This document shows, piece after piece, positions 7,708 through 15,659 of a DNA stretch of 30,762 bases. Numbering within the stretch: the stretch's first letter is position 1; the number at the start of each line of letters is the position of its first letter. The stretch spans positions 1 to 30,762 of the forward strand of contig JBCCEJ010000070.1 in NCBI GenBank assembly GCA_039030335.1, in the 5' to 3' direction. The notes under the pieces were generated by a model that was given only the letters and a program-made list of their open reading frames with translations, ran no database searches and had not been told where the DNA came from. This DNA is from JBCCEJ01 sp039030335 (GTDB taxonomy: Bacteria; Pseudomonadota; Gammaproteobacteria; HK1). Made by a program: the position numbers and the translations under genes.

Positions 7708-7743
7708 CCCGAGGTTCCCTGTTCGTCGTCCAGGAGAGTTGCA

Positions 7744-8973
7744 ATGTACGGTTCACCCACCCCTGAATCCCAAGCGGTCATCGATGCGGGCAAGCAGGCA
7801 TTCCTGCAGAACTATGCGCCCGCGCCAGTCGTGCTGGACCGGGGGGAGGGAGCCCGCGTCTACGACAAGGATGGTAACGAGTACATCGACTTCGGTGCTG
7901 GTATCAGCGTCAGCTCGCTCGGCCATCAGCACCCGGATCTGGTGGCGGCCGCGATCGACCAGCTTCACAAGCTCTGGCATGTGAGCAACCTCTACTGGAC
8001 CGAACCGACGGCTAAACTCTGCGAGGAGCTGGCAGCCAGCTGTTTTGCGGAGCGCGTATTCCTCTGTAACTCGGGGGCCGAGGCAAACGAGGCGGCCATC
8101 AAGCTCGCGCGTAAGTGGGCCTCGGCCACTCGCGACGCGGAGCACCGCGAGATCATCACGTTCGAGGGCGGCTTCCACGGCCGTACTATCGCTACGGTTA
8201 CGGCGACGGCGCAGCCCAAGTACCACGAAGGTTTTGAACCGTTGCCGGGCGGGTTCACGTATTGCCGTTTCAACGACCGCGCCGCTATCGAGGCCGCAAT
8301 GTCAGAGCGTACGGCCGCCGTGATGGTCGAGCCGGTCCAGGGTGAAGGGGGCATCCATCCCGCCGAGCCTGGTTTCCTGGAACACCTGCGCAAACTCTGT
8401 GATCGGCACGACGCTCTGCTGATCGCTGATGAGATTCAATGCGGTATGGGCCGTACCGGCAAGCTTTACGCTTACCAGTGGAGTGACATCGAGCCCGATA
8501 TCATGACGCTCGCCAAGGCGCTCGGCGGCGGACTGCCGATCGGCGCGATGCTCGCAGGTCCGAAAGTCGCAGGGTGCCTGCAGCCGGGTTCTCACGGTTC
8601 GACGTTTGGCGGCAACCCGGTCGTTTGCGCCGTAGCGCGGGTGGTGTTGCAGAAGATGCAGGACCGTGCGCTCATGCAGCGTGTGCAGACGCTCAGCGAG
8701 CGCGTGGTCACCCGGTTAAAAAAATTCGGCGAGGAGCGCCAGCTGTTCGCCGACGTACGTGCTTCCGGCCTGCTGGTGGGTGCGCAGCTCAGGGCGCCAT
8801 TTGCAGACAAGGCCGGTGCCGTGATGAGCGCCGGGGTGGACAACGGCCTGCTGGTGCTCGTGGCCGGATCTGACGTCGTGCGCATGCTGCCTCCCCTCAC
8901 GATTTCCGACGAGGAGCTGAATGACGGTATGGATCGCCTGGAGGCTTCGTTCGAGACGGCGTTGGCCGACTGA
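7744..8973 (+). CDS. argD: Class III PLP aminotransferase, acetylornithine aminotransferase-like
   Basis: The product has 409 residues and belongs to the ArgD/AstC/succinyldiaminopimelate aminotransferase group. Visible features are SGAEANEAAIKLAR (110-123, phosphate and cofactor contacts), FHGRT (144-148), VEPVQGEGG, the PLP-ring Asp in LIADEIQCGMGRTGK (Asp229), and the Schiff-base Lys258 in TLAKALGGGLPIGAM. ArgD makes N-acetylornithine in arginine synthesis and often doubles as DapC in lysine synthesis; AstC works in arginine breakdown. Sequence alone does not separate these, and no other arg or ast gene is nearby. AGGAG at 7732-7736 supports the ATG at 7744. A dapE gene lies about 2.8 kb away on the other strand. 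The divergent LysR gene and the leader attenuator suggest tight regulation. Confidence 0.8.
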   Translation: MYGSPTPESQAVIDAGKQAFLQNYAPAPVVLDRGEGARVYDKDGNEYIDFGAGISVSSLGHQHPDLVAAAIDQLHKLWHVSNLYWTEPTAKLCEELAASCFAERVFLCNSGAEANEAAIKLARKWASATRDAEHREIITFEGGFHGRTIATVTATAQPKYHEGFEPLPGGFTYCRFNDRAAIEAAMSERTAAVMVEPVQGEGGIHPAEPGFLEHLRKLCDRHDALLIADEIQCGMGRTGKLYAYQWSDIEPDIMTLAKALGGGLPIGAMLAGPKVAGCLQPGSHGSTFGGNPVVCAVARVVLQKMQDRALMQRVQTLSERVVTRLKKFGEERQLFADVRASGLLVGAQLRAPFADKAGAVMSAGVDNGLLVLVAGSDVVRMLPPLTISDEELNDGMDRLEASFETALAD

Positions 8974-9067
8974 CTCCGCCGCCGGCGCGGCAGTGGGTTG
9001 TGGCGTCCGTGCCGGGGCATGCGTCAAGCCGCCCGGAGCTGGGCTCACTCCTTCGTCACGGGCCCGT

Positions 9068-10378
9068 TCACTGGCGCGCGGACAGTTTCAATGACAATTC
9101 GGCGAGGCGCGAAGTCGCGCGCGTCAGGCGGTTTGCCATGATGTCCAGGAAAGCCCGCTGGAACCGGATCTGACACGGGAGTGAGATGCGGTCGATGAGG
9201 CGCGCGCGGATCTCCATGACCTGCACCGCCGTTGTCGCGACTATGCTCGCGGTGCGCTCCCGGTTGGTGATGAAGCCGATCTCGCCGAAGCAATCGCCAC
9301 GGACCAGCGTTTCGATTAACGCCGCGCCTTTGCGAACGTCGACCTCGCCCTGGACCAGTATGAAGAACGATTCGCCGGCATCGCCTTCGTTGACGATCAC
9401 CTCGTCGGCGTTGAAGTCCTGCCAGAGGCTGGCGTGCAGCACCTCCATCATCTCGGTATCGAGAAACTCTTCGAAGAACGACAGCTCGCGAATCCGTTCC
9501 AGGCGCACCTCGTCCGGCTCCGCTTCCGACGGCGGTGCAATGTCGTCCAGCACCAGCGCCAGATCGCCCGCAAAATCGAGCATCGACTGGTAGCGGCCGG
9601 CTGGATGCTTCTTGAGCGCACGATCCAGGATGCGATCCAAAATGGTGGGCAATCCGGCTTGTCGCAGCGTGACCGGCACGTGGGCCTTACCGGCGATGCG
9701 TTGACCGATCGCCGGCACGATGTTCGACATGAACGGGTGCTCGCCAGTCAGCATTTCGTAGAGCACCACGGCGAGACTGAAGATGTCCGTTGCCGGCGTC
9801 GCGGGCCCGCCGCGTACCTGTTCCGGGGCGAGGTAGACGACAGAGCCGTGTGGTCGGTCAGCGCCGTCGTCATCGGTGGCCCGCTCCGGTTGGAATCCGG
9901 TCAGCTTGATGGCGTCTTCGCCGTAGATGACGACGTTGCGCGGCTGCAGGTCGCCGTGCACGATGCCGACGCGGTGCGCCTGGGTCAGTGTGCCCGCGGT
10001 CCCGATGGCGATGCGCAGTGCCTGTTCGGTCGGAACAGGGCGCCCGTTGGTCCAGAGCGCGGGCAGTGGCAGTGCATCTGACAGCGCCTCCGTGACGATG
10101 TAGTCCTGCTGTTCCTCGTCGGAGATCGCGATGACGCCGAGTATCCCTGGAATCGCGAGCCTCTGGGCGACCTCCAGTTGCCGTTCCAGCGAGCGCCGGT
10201 GGTAGCGCCGTAGCGAGGCATCCGCATCGGGATCGCGGTGCATCAGGGTAACGACAACGTTGTGCCCATTGCGAGGATCCAGCGCGGCGTAGGATGTGCT
10301 GTGGCTGTCGGTGCGCAGTTGCTCGCGAATCTGAAAGCGGCCGACGTGGGTCGGGCCGGCGTGCGCATAAGGATTCAT
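9068..10378 (-). CDS. Pseudokinase fused to a cyclic nucleotide-binding domain
   Basis: The product has 436 residues. Residues about 13-280 align with the Hanks-type Ser/Thr kinase fold: the HGDLQPRN loop at 141-148, YLAPEQ at 182-187, and TDIFSLAVVLYEMLTGEHPF at 197-216. The catalytic set is broken. There is no glycine-rich loop near residues 20-30, the VAIK lysine is Thr44 (VVVTLM), the loop lysine is Gln145, and the DFG aspartate is Thr160 (LTGF); only the loop Asp143 remains. Residues about 300-420 form a Crp/PKA-type cyclic-nucleotide domain whose phosphate-binding cassette looks intact (FGEIGFITNRERTAS, with Glu366 and Arg375). The likely role is a cyclic-nucleotide-responsive scaffold or allosteric regulator. 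It is last in the yciB-bolA-dapE-CoA transferase run, 33 bp after its neighbour. Confidence 0.88.
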   Translation of the reverse strand: MNPYAHAGPTHVGRFQIREQLRTDSHSTSYAALDPRNGHNVVVTLMHRDPDADASLRRYHRRSLERQLEVAQRLAIPGILGVIAISDEEQQDYIVTEALSDALPLPALWTNGRPVPTEQALRIAIGTAGTLTQAHRVGIVHGDLQPRNVVIYGEDAIKLTGFQPERATDDDGADRPHGSVVYLAPEQVRGGPATPATDIFSLAVVLYEMLTGEHPFMSNIVPAIGQRIAGKAHVPVTLRQAGLPTILDRILDRALKKHPAGRYQSMLDFAGDLALVLDDIAPPSEAEPDEVRLERIRELSFFEEFLDTEMMEVLHASLWQDFNADEVIVNEGDAGESFFILVQGEVDVRKGAALIETLVRGDCFGEIGFITNRERTASIVATTAVQVMEIRARLIDRISLPCQIRFQRAFLDIMANRLTRATSRLAELSLKLSARQ

Positions 10379-10411
10379 CAGCAGGTGGCCCAGCTAGCCG
10401 GCGGGCGTGGG

Positions 10412-11680
10412 TTATGTCGATCGGTCGGCATCGGTCGTTCCTTCGTCCAACTCTGCGAGCGCCTCTGCAATCGCTGCTTCGCCGAGTCCGAGTTCGCGGA
10501 GAACCTGCGTGGTCGAAGCGCCAAGCGCCGGGGCGCAGTGCCGGTGTGGCGCCGTCAAGCCTGCTTTAGTCAGAGGATTGATGAGCTGCGGGATGCGGCC
10601 TTCGGTCGGATGGGATACCCACTCGATCAGCTCCCTTTCGCCGACCTCGGCGGAGCGCACTGCCTCATCCGGTGTGTAGACGGGGCAGATCGGAACACCG
10701 GCTGCCATCATCCGTGCGACCAGACAATCCCGGTCCTCGCTCGCACATAGTGTCGCGATCGCGTCGCGATAGAGTGTCTGGCGGGCACCGTGGTCAGTGT
10801 GCCGGTCGCCGTAGTGCTCGGCGTCGTCGTACAGGTCGGGGCGCGCGATGAGGTCACAGAACACGCGCCAGGTGCGATGCTCCAACAGGCAAACACCCAC
10901 GGCTTTGCCATCGCGCGTCGGGTAGGTGCAGTACCGCGGGTTGTTGCCCCAAACTTCGAGCTCCGGTTTGCCGTCGAACCCGGCAAGTCTCGCCAGAGCG
11001 CCGGCGAGAGCGATGTTCGACCAGACCACCATGGCGTCGTACATCGCGATATCCAGGTGGCAGCCGCGGCCCGATTTGAGGCGTTTGATCCACGCCCCCA
11101 GAATACCGCTGATGGCATAACCGGCCGGGGCGTAGTCGCCGGCCTGAAATACCGGCATGCCGGGCAACTCACCTGGGCCGACGCCCGCCCCCATGGCGCC
11201 TGACATGGCCTGGATCGCCATGTCGTGGGCCGGCAGCCCCGCCATGGTTCCGTGCTGCCCGAAGCCAGTCACGGAGCAGTAGATGACGCCGGGGTTGTAC
11301 TCGCTCACGCGGGCGTAATCGATGCCGAGGCGTTCAGTGACGCCGGGCCGAAACGACTCCACGACGATATCGCCGGTCTTCAGCAGCGCATCGGCGGCAG
11401 CCCGTCCTGACGGCGTGGCCAGATTCAGCGCGACGCTGCGTTTGTTGCGGTTTACGCTGTTGAAATACACGCCCAGCGACGCGTAATTCGGTGGATTGAA
11501 GCGACCGTAGTCGCCCGTTCCTGGTTGCTCGACCTTGATGACGTCGGCACCCAGGTCCGCGAGCATCTGGGTAGTCCAGGGTCCTGGCAAAAGGCGCGAG
11601 AAATCGATGACGCGTACGCCCGCAAGCGGCAACTCGTCGTCGTCCGGTCGATCTCCCACCGGCGCAGTGTGATTCGTCAC
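10412..11680 (-). CDS. CaiB/BaiF family CoA-transferase
   Basis: The product has 422 residues and is a class III CoA-transferase (formyl-CoA transferase / alpha-methylacyl-CoA racemase superfamily). It starts with the typical LAGVRVIDFSRLLPGPW (19-35) and ADLGADVIKVEQP (41-53), then FNSVNRNKRS (73-82). The probable catalytic aspartate is Asp153 in AHDMAIQAMSG, which forms the aspartyl-CoA intermediate in this family. Substrate specificity cannot be read from the sequence; racemase and transferase members share these motifs. The start is a GTG at 11680. It lies 63 bp after dapE and 33 bp before the pseudokinase gene. A metabolic link to either is not obvious, so this is probably a co-transcribed but functionally separate gene. 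Confidence 0.92.
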   Translation of the reverse strand: MTNHTAPVGDRPDDDELPLAGVRVIDFSRLLPGPWTTQMLADLGADVIKVEQPGTGDYGRFNPPNYASLGVYFNSVNRNKRSVALNLATPSGRAAADALLKTGDIVVESFRPGVTERLGIDYARVSEYNPGVIYCSVTGFGQHGTMAGLPAHDMAIQAMSGAMGAGVGPGELPGMPVFQAGDYAPAGYAISGILGAWIKRLKSGRGCHLDIAMYDAMVVWSNIALAGALARLAGFDGKPELEVWGNNPRYCTYPTRDGKAVGVCLLEHRTWRVFCDLIARPDLYDDAEHYGDRHTDHGARQTLYRDAIATLCASEDRDCLVARMMAAGVPICPVYTPDEAVRSAEVGERELIEWVSHPTEGRIPQLINPLTKAGLTAPHRHCAPALGASTTQVLRELGLGEAAIAEALAELDEGTTDADRST

Positions 11681-11743
11681 GGTCGGGTGGCCTCGGTGGC
11701 GCGATGGTCGCGATCCGGTCGACCGGACGAAGGCTCGCCGGGT

Positions 11744-12895
11744 TCAATTATTCGCATGGCCAAGCAATAGTCTGTCCAGAATGCGCTCATAGCAGCTCGA
11801 TAGAACATCCAGGTCGCGGCAGCTGATGCGCTCATCGACTTGATGGATGGTCGCGTTGACCGGGCCGAGTTCTACCACCTGGGTACCCAGGGTCGCAATA
11901 AAACGCGCGTCGGAAGTACCACCGGTGGTGGAAAGCTCGGTGTCGCGGCCAGTGACGTCCGCGATCGCTTCCCGCACGGCGGCGACGAGCGCCCCGCCTT
12001 CGGTCAGAAAAGGATTCCCCGACAGGCGCCACGTGAGTTCGTAGTCGAGCCCGCAGCGATCCAGAACCGCGGTGACGATGTCCTGCAGGGCCTCTGCCGT
12101 AAAGGCGGTCGAAAAACGAAAATTGAAGATCGCGTGCAGTTCACCCGGGATCACATTTTCCGCGCCGGTGCCGCTGTTAAGGTTCGAGACCTGAAAGCTC
12201 GTTGGCGGGAAGTATTCGCTGCCTGCGTCCCAACTCCGGGTAGTCAACTCGCTGAGCGCTCCAAGCGCCGCGTGAATTGGATTCAGCGCCTGGTGCGGGT
12301 AAGCGACGTGCCCCTGTTTCCCGCGCACCGTCAGTCGCCCATTCAGCGATCCCCGTCTGCCGTTCTTGACCATATCGCCGACGCGTTCGACGCTGGTGGG
12401 CTCGCCGACGATGGCGTAATCCGGTATTTCCCCGCGGGCCCTGAGCGTTTCGACGACGCGCGTCGTGCCATCGACTGCGGGCCCCTCTTCGTCACTGGTC
12501 AGCAGGAAAGCTATCGAGCCGGTTGGATGCGGATGTCTGGCAAGAAAGCGTTCACAGGCTGTGATCATGGCGGCCAGCGAGCCTTTCATGTCGGCCGCCC
12601 CGCGGCCGAGCAGCATGCCGTCGCGCACCACCGGTGAGAACGGCGGATGTTCCCACAGCTCGGCCGGTCCGGTTGGCACGACGTCGGTGTGACCGGCGAA
12701 CACGAGCAGCGGCCCACGTTGGCCACGGCGGGCCCAGAGATTGGCGACATCGCCGAATGGGAGCGGTTCCAGGTCAAAGCCGAGTGCTGCGAGCCGCTCG
12801 CCCAACAGCGCCTGACAGCCGGCGTCGTCCGGTGTCACCGACGGGTTCGCCAGCAGGGCCTGCGCCAGTGCGACGGTTTTCGACAGTGCCTGCAC
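11744..12895 (-). CDS. dapE: Succinyl-diaminopimelate desuccinylase
   Basis: The product is a 383-residue M20 metallohydrolase that releases succinate from N-succinyl-LL-diaminopimelate on the way to lysine and the peptidoglycan cross-linker. All di-zinc residues are visible: His69 and catalytic Asp71 (GHTDVVP), bridging Asp102 (GAADMKG), catalytic Glu136 and ligand Glu137 (SDEEGP), Glu165 (GEPTS) and His351 (IHQVDE). The dimerisation domain (about 180-290) contains the usual GSLNGRLTV and HVAYPH segments. The start is a GTG at 12895, two bases after the bolA stop, which suggests coupled translation. Length equals the family norm (about 375-385). Confidence 0.96.
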   Translation of the reverse strand: MQALSKTVALAQALLANPSVTPDDAGCQALLGERLAALGFDLEPLPFGDVANLWARRGQRGPLLVFAGHTDVVPTGPAELWEHPPFSPVVRDGMLLGRGAADMKGSLAAMITACERFLARHPHPTGSIAFLLTSDEEGPAVDGTTRVVETLRARGEIPDYAIVGEPTSVERVGDMVKNGRRGSLNGRLTVRGKQGHVAYPHQALNPIHAALGALSELTTRSWDAGSEYFPPTSFQVSNLNSGTGAENVIPGELHAIFNFRFSTAFTAEALQDIVTAVLDRCGLDYELTWRLSGNPFLTEGGALVAAVREAIADVTGRDTELSTTGGTSDARFIATLGTQVVELGPVNATIHQVDERISCRDLDVLSSCYERILDRLLLGHANN

Positions 12896-12897
12896 GG

Positions 12898-13173
12898 CTA
12901 AAGCTCGTCCGGAGTGTAAGCACGGATACTGAGCGCGTGGATGTCGGTCTGCATCGCGTCGCCAAGCGCGTCGTAGACCATGCGATGGCGCTTCAGCGGC
13001 AGCTTGCCGCTGAATGCTTCGCTTACGATCAGCACGTTGAAGTGTCCGCGCCCGTCGCGCGCTCCGGCGTGTCCGGCATGCTCGTGACTGACATCCTCGA
13101 CGTCCAGATCGTCTGGCGACAGCGCGGATTGCAGCCGCGTGCGAATCATGGCTATCCGAGGGTTGTCACTCAC
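12898..13173 (-). CDS. bolA: BolA family protein
   Basis: The product has 91 residues and the BolA/IbaG fold, small proteins that pair with monothiol glutaredoxins in iron-sulphur handling and influence cell shape. Visible are MIRTRLQSAL, SHEHAGHAG, GHFNVLIVSEAF and the conserved RHRMVYDALGD followed by IHALSIRAYTPDE. The GTG at 13173 is chosen because GGAGGAA lies seven bases upstream and it yields the common SDNPRIAMIR beginning; an ATG at 13149 is possible. It overlaps the yciB stop by 8 bp, and dapE starts 2 bp after its stop. A yciB-bolA pair is common in proteobacteria. Confidence 0.92.
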   Translation of the reverse strand: MSDNPRIAMIRTRLQSALSPDDLDVEDVSHEHAGHAGARDGRGHFNVLIVSEAFSGKLPLKRHRMVYDALGDAMQTDIHALSIRAYTPDEL

Positions 13174-13759
13174 CGCCAGATTCCTCCGTGGCCGTCTCTT
13201 CTCCATCCGGCGCGTCGTCTTGAATGTGCTTCATCAGGTAGAGCGACTGCAACAGCACCCACACGAGCGTCAGGCCGAGAAGCCCGAACAGCTTGAAATT
13301 GACCCAGGTGTCGGTCTCGAAGTTGTAGGCGACGTAAAGGTTCGCGACGCCGCTGAAAACGAAGAAGCCCACCCAGCCGAGATTCAACCGCGTCCAGATT
13401 GGTCCCGGGACGCTCAGCGCCTTCTCCATCGCGCGCTGGATAAGCGTCTTGCTGCCGATGAACTGACTGCCCAGAAAGGCCGCGGCGAATGCCCAGTTGA
13501 CGATGGTAGGTTTCCACTTGATGAAGGTCTCGTCGCGCAGTGCGATGGTGAGTCCGCCGAGGACCACGATCATCGCGAGCATGATGAGGTGCATGTTCTC
13601 CACCTTGCCATGCCGCAGCCGGGTGTACCCGACCTGGATGACAGAAGCGACGATCGCCACCCCCGTGGCGGCGATAATGCCCTCAGTCGGGTCGTCGTAG
13701 GCCTTGAAGACGACGAAGAACAGGACCACCGGAAAGAAGTCCAGGAAAAACTTGCCCAT
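13166..13759 (-). CDS. yciB: Inner-membrane septation protein A (YciB)
   Basis: The product is a 197-residue polytopic inner-membrane protein of the YciB/IspZ family, implicated in septation and envelope integrity. The start is the ATG at 13759: MGKFFLDFFPVVLFFVVFK is the hallmark N-terminus and GGAG lies just upstream, whereas the longer frame to 13858 adds unconserved residues. About five hydrophobic segments are seen, along with FIKWKPTIVNW and the KTLIQRAM region typical of the family. An acidic C-terminal tail (DDAPDGEETATEESGGE) is present. The stop overlaps the bolA start. Confidence 0.94.
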   Translation of the reverse strand: MGKFFLDFFPVVLFFVVFKAYDDPTEGIIAATGVAIVASVIQVGYTRLRHGKVENMHLIMLAMIVVLGGLTIALRDETFIKWKPTIVNWAFAAAFLGSQFIGSKTLIQRAMEKALSVPGPIWTRLNLGWVGFFVFSGVANLYVAYNFETDTWVNFKLFGLLGLTLVWVLLQSLYLMKHIQDDAPDGEETATEESGGE

Positions 13760-13872
13760 CGAGAAGTCTCCGAAAGGGTGGGAGGGCAGGGGTGCAACCC
13801 GGTAGGGGCAGTTGCGGACGGGCTTGCCGAGGCGTTTGCCGCGGCGATTGTCGCGCAACGCCGGGCGCGCGG

Positions 13873-13878
13873 ATTATA
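13873..13878 (-). promoter_or_regulatory. Candidate -10 element upstream of yciB
   Basis: On the minus strand this hexamer is a perfect TATAAT, 114 bp upstream of the yciB start and in the only AT-rich pocket of this intergenic region. No good -35 is seen at 16-18 bp, so the assignment is weak. Confidence 0.35.
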
Positions 13879-13915
13879 CATCAGACGCTCATACCAGCCG
13901 CGGGCTCGCCTCAGG

Positions 13916-13921
13916 TAGAAT
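13916..13921 (+). promoter_or_regulatory. Candidate -10 element upstream of the YciO-family gene
   Basis: TAGAAT lies 36 bp before the GTG start, a suitable distance for a short leader. The corresponding -35 region is poor. Together with the opposite TATAAT it would make a divergent promoter pair. Confidence 0.3.
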
Positions 13922-13957
13922 GCGGCCACTACCGGACGGCTGAAGTTGTTATCACGC

Positions 13958-14578
13958 GTGTCCCGCAGCGTCGAAATTCATCCGAGCCATCCGCAGGTCC
14001 GGCTTATCCATCAGGTCGAGGAGTGCGTGCGCGACGGCGGCGTTATCGCGTATCCCACCGACTCGTGTTACGCGCTCGGCTGTCTGCTGGACTCCCGCGA
14101 AGGCCCTGACCGCGTCCGGCGCATCCGGGCGCTCGGCCGTACCCATCATTTCTCGATCATGTGCACCGGTTTAGGGGAGTTATCCCGGTACGCCCGCGTC
14201 GACAACGACGCTTTTCGCTGGCTGAAGTCTGCGCTCCCGGGTCCCTATACCTTCATCATGCGCGCGACCGGGGCGGTGCCCAAGCGTGTGCAACACGAGC
14301 GCAGGCGGACTGTCGGTGTGCGCGTGCCGTCGAACCCGATCGCGCGCGTGCTGCTCGCACAACTCGACCTGCCGATGATGAGTTCCACGTTGCACATGCC
14401 GGGGGACGAAACGCCGCTGGCCGATCCGGACGACATCCGCGCTACGGTTGGCAAACAGGTGGATCTGTTCGTCGATGGTGGTCCGGGTTCGAGCGAGCCC
14501 AGCACGATCATCGACCTGACCAGCGGCACGCCGGAAATCGTGCGCCGTGGCCTTGGCGATCCCGGCTTGTTCGAATGA
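13958..14578 (+). CDS. YciO/Sua5 family threonylcarbamoyl-AMP synthase-like protein
   Basis: The product has 206 residues and the YrdC/Sua5 fold. It has GGVIAYPTDSCYALGC (about 27-42), the KRIR-like RVRRIRALGR with HHFSIMC, then the LPGPYTFIM segment and the TVGVRVP nucleotide-site segment. It matches the YciO branch more than TsaC: the N-terminus is SVEIHPSHPQVRLIHQ and the C-terminal Sua5 domain is absent. True TsaC makes the threonylcarbamoyl-AMP used for t6A in tRNA; YciO's own role is less settled. The GTG at 13958 is preferred to the TTG at 13946 by family alignment. It heads the plus-strand run toward scpA, with a 214-bp gap after it (14579-14792) in which I see no gene or clear terminator. 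Confidence 0.88.
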   Translation: MSRSVEIHPSHPQVRLIHQVEECVRDGGVIAYPTDSCYALGCLLDSREGPDRVRRIRALGRTHHFSIMCTGLGELSRYARVDNDAFRWLKSALPGPYTFIMRATGAVPKRVQHERRRTVGVRVPSNPIARVLLAQLDLPMMSSTLHMPGDETPLADPDDIRATVGKQVDLFVDGGPGSSEPSTIIDLTSGTPEIVRRGLGDPGLFE

Positions 14579-14792
14579 GAGTTCGTGCCCGCGGCACGCC
14601 ATGGTCGGAGGGCCCGGGCGCCATGGTGGAATCACTGATAATCCGGCGCGCGTCAGGCCGCGCAGCGGCAGTGAGGTTTGGCCGCACGCGGATCGGCCGG
14701 GTACCGAATGGGAAGGCTTGCGCCAGCACGGCCAGTAACGAGGCGGCAATGCCAGCAGGCGAGATGCTCCTGACGATTGGATTCGACTGGCG

Positions 14793-15659
14793 ATGAATAG
14801 ACCTCCTGTGCCAGCAGATGAACAGCCTGACGAAACTGCGGCCCCGCTCGCGGGTGGCGTAGCGGTGGCGCCGCCGCAGCAGGCGGAAATGCCTTTCGCT
14901 GTCGTGCAGGGCACGGCGGTCACGGAACTGCCGAAAGATCTTTACATACCGCCAGATGCGCTCGAGGTCTTCCTCGAAGCCTTTGAAGGCCCGCTCGACC
15001 TGCTGCTCTATCTGATTCGCCGCCAGAATCTCGACATCCTCGACATTCCGATCGCGGAGATTACCCGTCAGTACGTTGAATACGTCGAGATGATGCAGGA
15101 CATGCGCCTGGAACTGGCGGCGGAGTATCTCGTCATGGCCGCGATGCTGGCAGAGATAAAAGCACGCATGCTGATGCCGCGGCGTGAGGCCGAAGAAGAG
15201 GAAGAAGGCGATCCGCGAGCCGAACTCGTGCGGCGACTACAGGAATACGAACGTTACAAGACCACTGCCGAACGTCTGGACGAACTGCCGCGCGTCGGTC
15301 GCGATCTGTACACGCTGCAGGCGAACGCACCGCACGTCGAGCCGGAGAAGGTCCACCCGAGCGTGTCGCTCGCCGACTTGCTTCACGCCTTACACGACGT
15401 GATGGTTCGCGCCGAGCGGTATTCGCGACACCAGATCGAACTTGAACCGTTGTCGATCCGGGAGCGCATGACATCGATCCTGTCACGTCTTTCGGGGCAG
15501 GGTTTCGTGGAATTCCACACGCTGTTCACGGTCGAGGAAGGGCGCCGCGGCGTCGTCGTATCGTTTCTCGCAGTCCTTGAGCTGACGCGTGGCAACTTAC
15601 TGGAGCTGCATCAGATGCAGCCATTTGCGCCGATTCGGGTGCGGGCAACAGGTGCATGA
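14793..15659 (+). CDS. scpA: Segregation and condensation protein A
   Basis: The product is the 288-residue kleisin subunit of the SMC-ScpAB complex. The N-terminal SMC-binding helix region is clear: FEGPLDLLLYLIRRQNLDILDIPI, written here in parts as FEGPLDLLLYLI and NLDILDIPIAEITRQY. EYLVMAAMLAEIKARMLMP and an acidic stretch (EEEEEGDPRAE) follow, and a C-terminal winged-helix part ends VVVSFLAVLELTRG. The first 32 residues are a low-complexity Pro/Ala/Glu extension before MPFAVVQG; an internal ATG at 14889 is the alternative start. The frame ends in ATGA overlapping scpB. In gammaproteobacteria with ScpAB, the partner SMC gene usually lies elsewhere. Confidence 0.95.
   Translation: MNRPPVPADEQPDETAAPLAGGVAVAPPQQAEMPFAVVQGTAVTELPKDLYIPPDALEVFLEAFEGPLDLLLYLIRRQNLDILDIPIAEITRQYVEYVEMMQDMRLELAAEYLVMAAMLAEIKARMLMPRREAEEEEEGDPRAELVRRLQEYERYKTTAERLDELPRVGRDLYTLQANAPHVEPEKVHPSVSLADLLHALHDVMVRAERYSRHQIELEPLSIRERMTSILSRLSGQGFVEFHTLFTVEEGRRGVVVSFLAVLELTRGNLLELHQMQPFAPIRVRATGA

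Noticed and set aside
8974..9067. Intrinsic terminator between the aminotransferase and pseudokinase genes
   Set aside because: GC-rich self-complementary pieces exist, but none is followed by a T-run on either strand.
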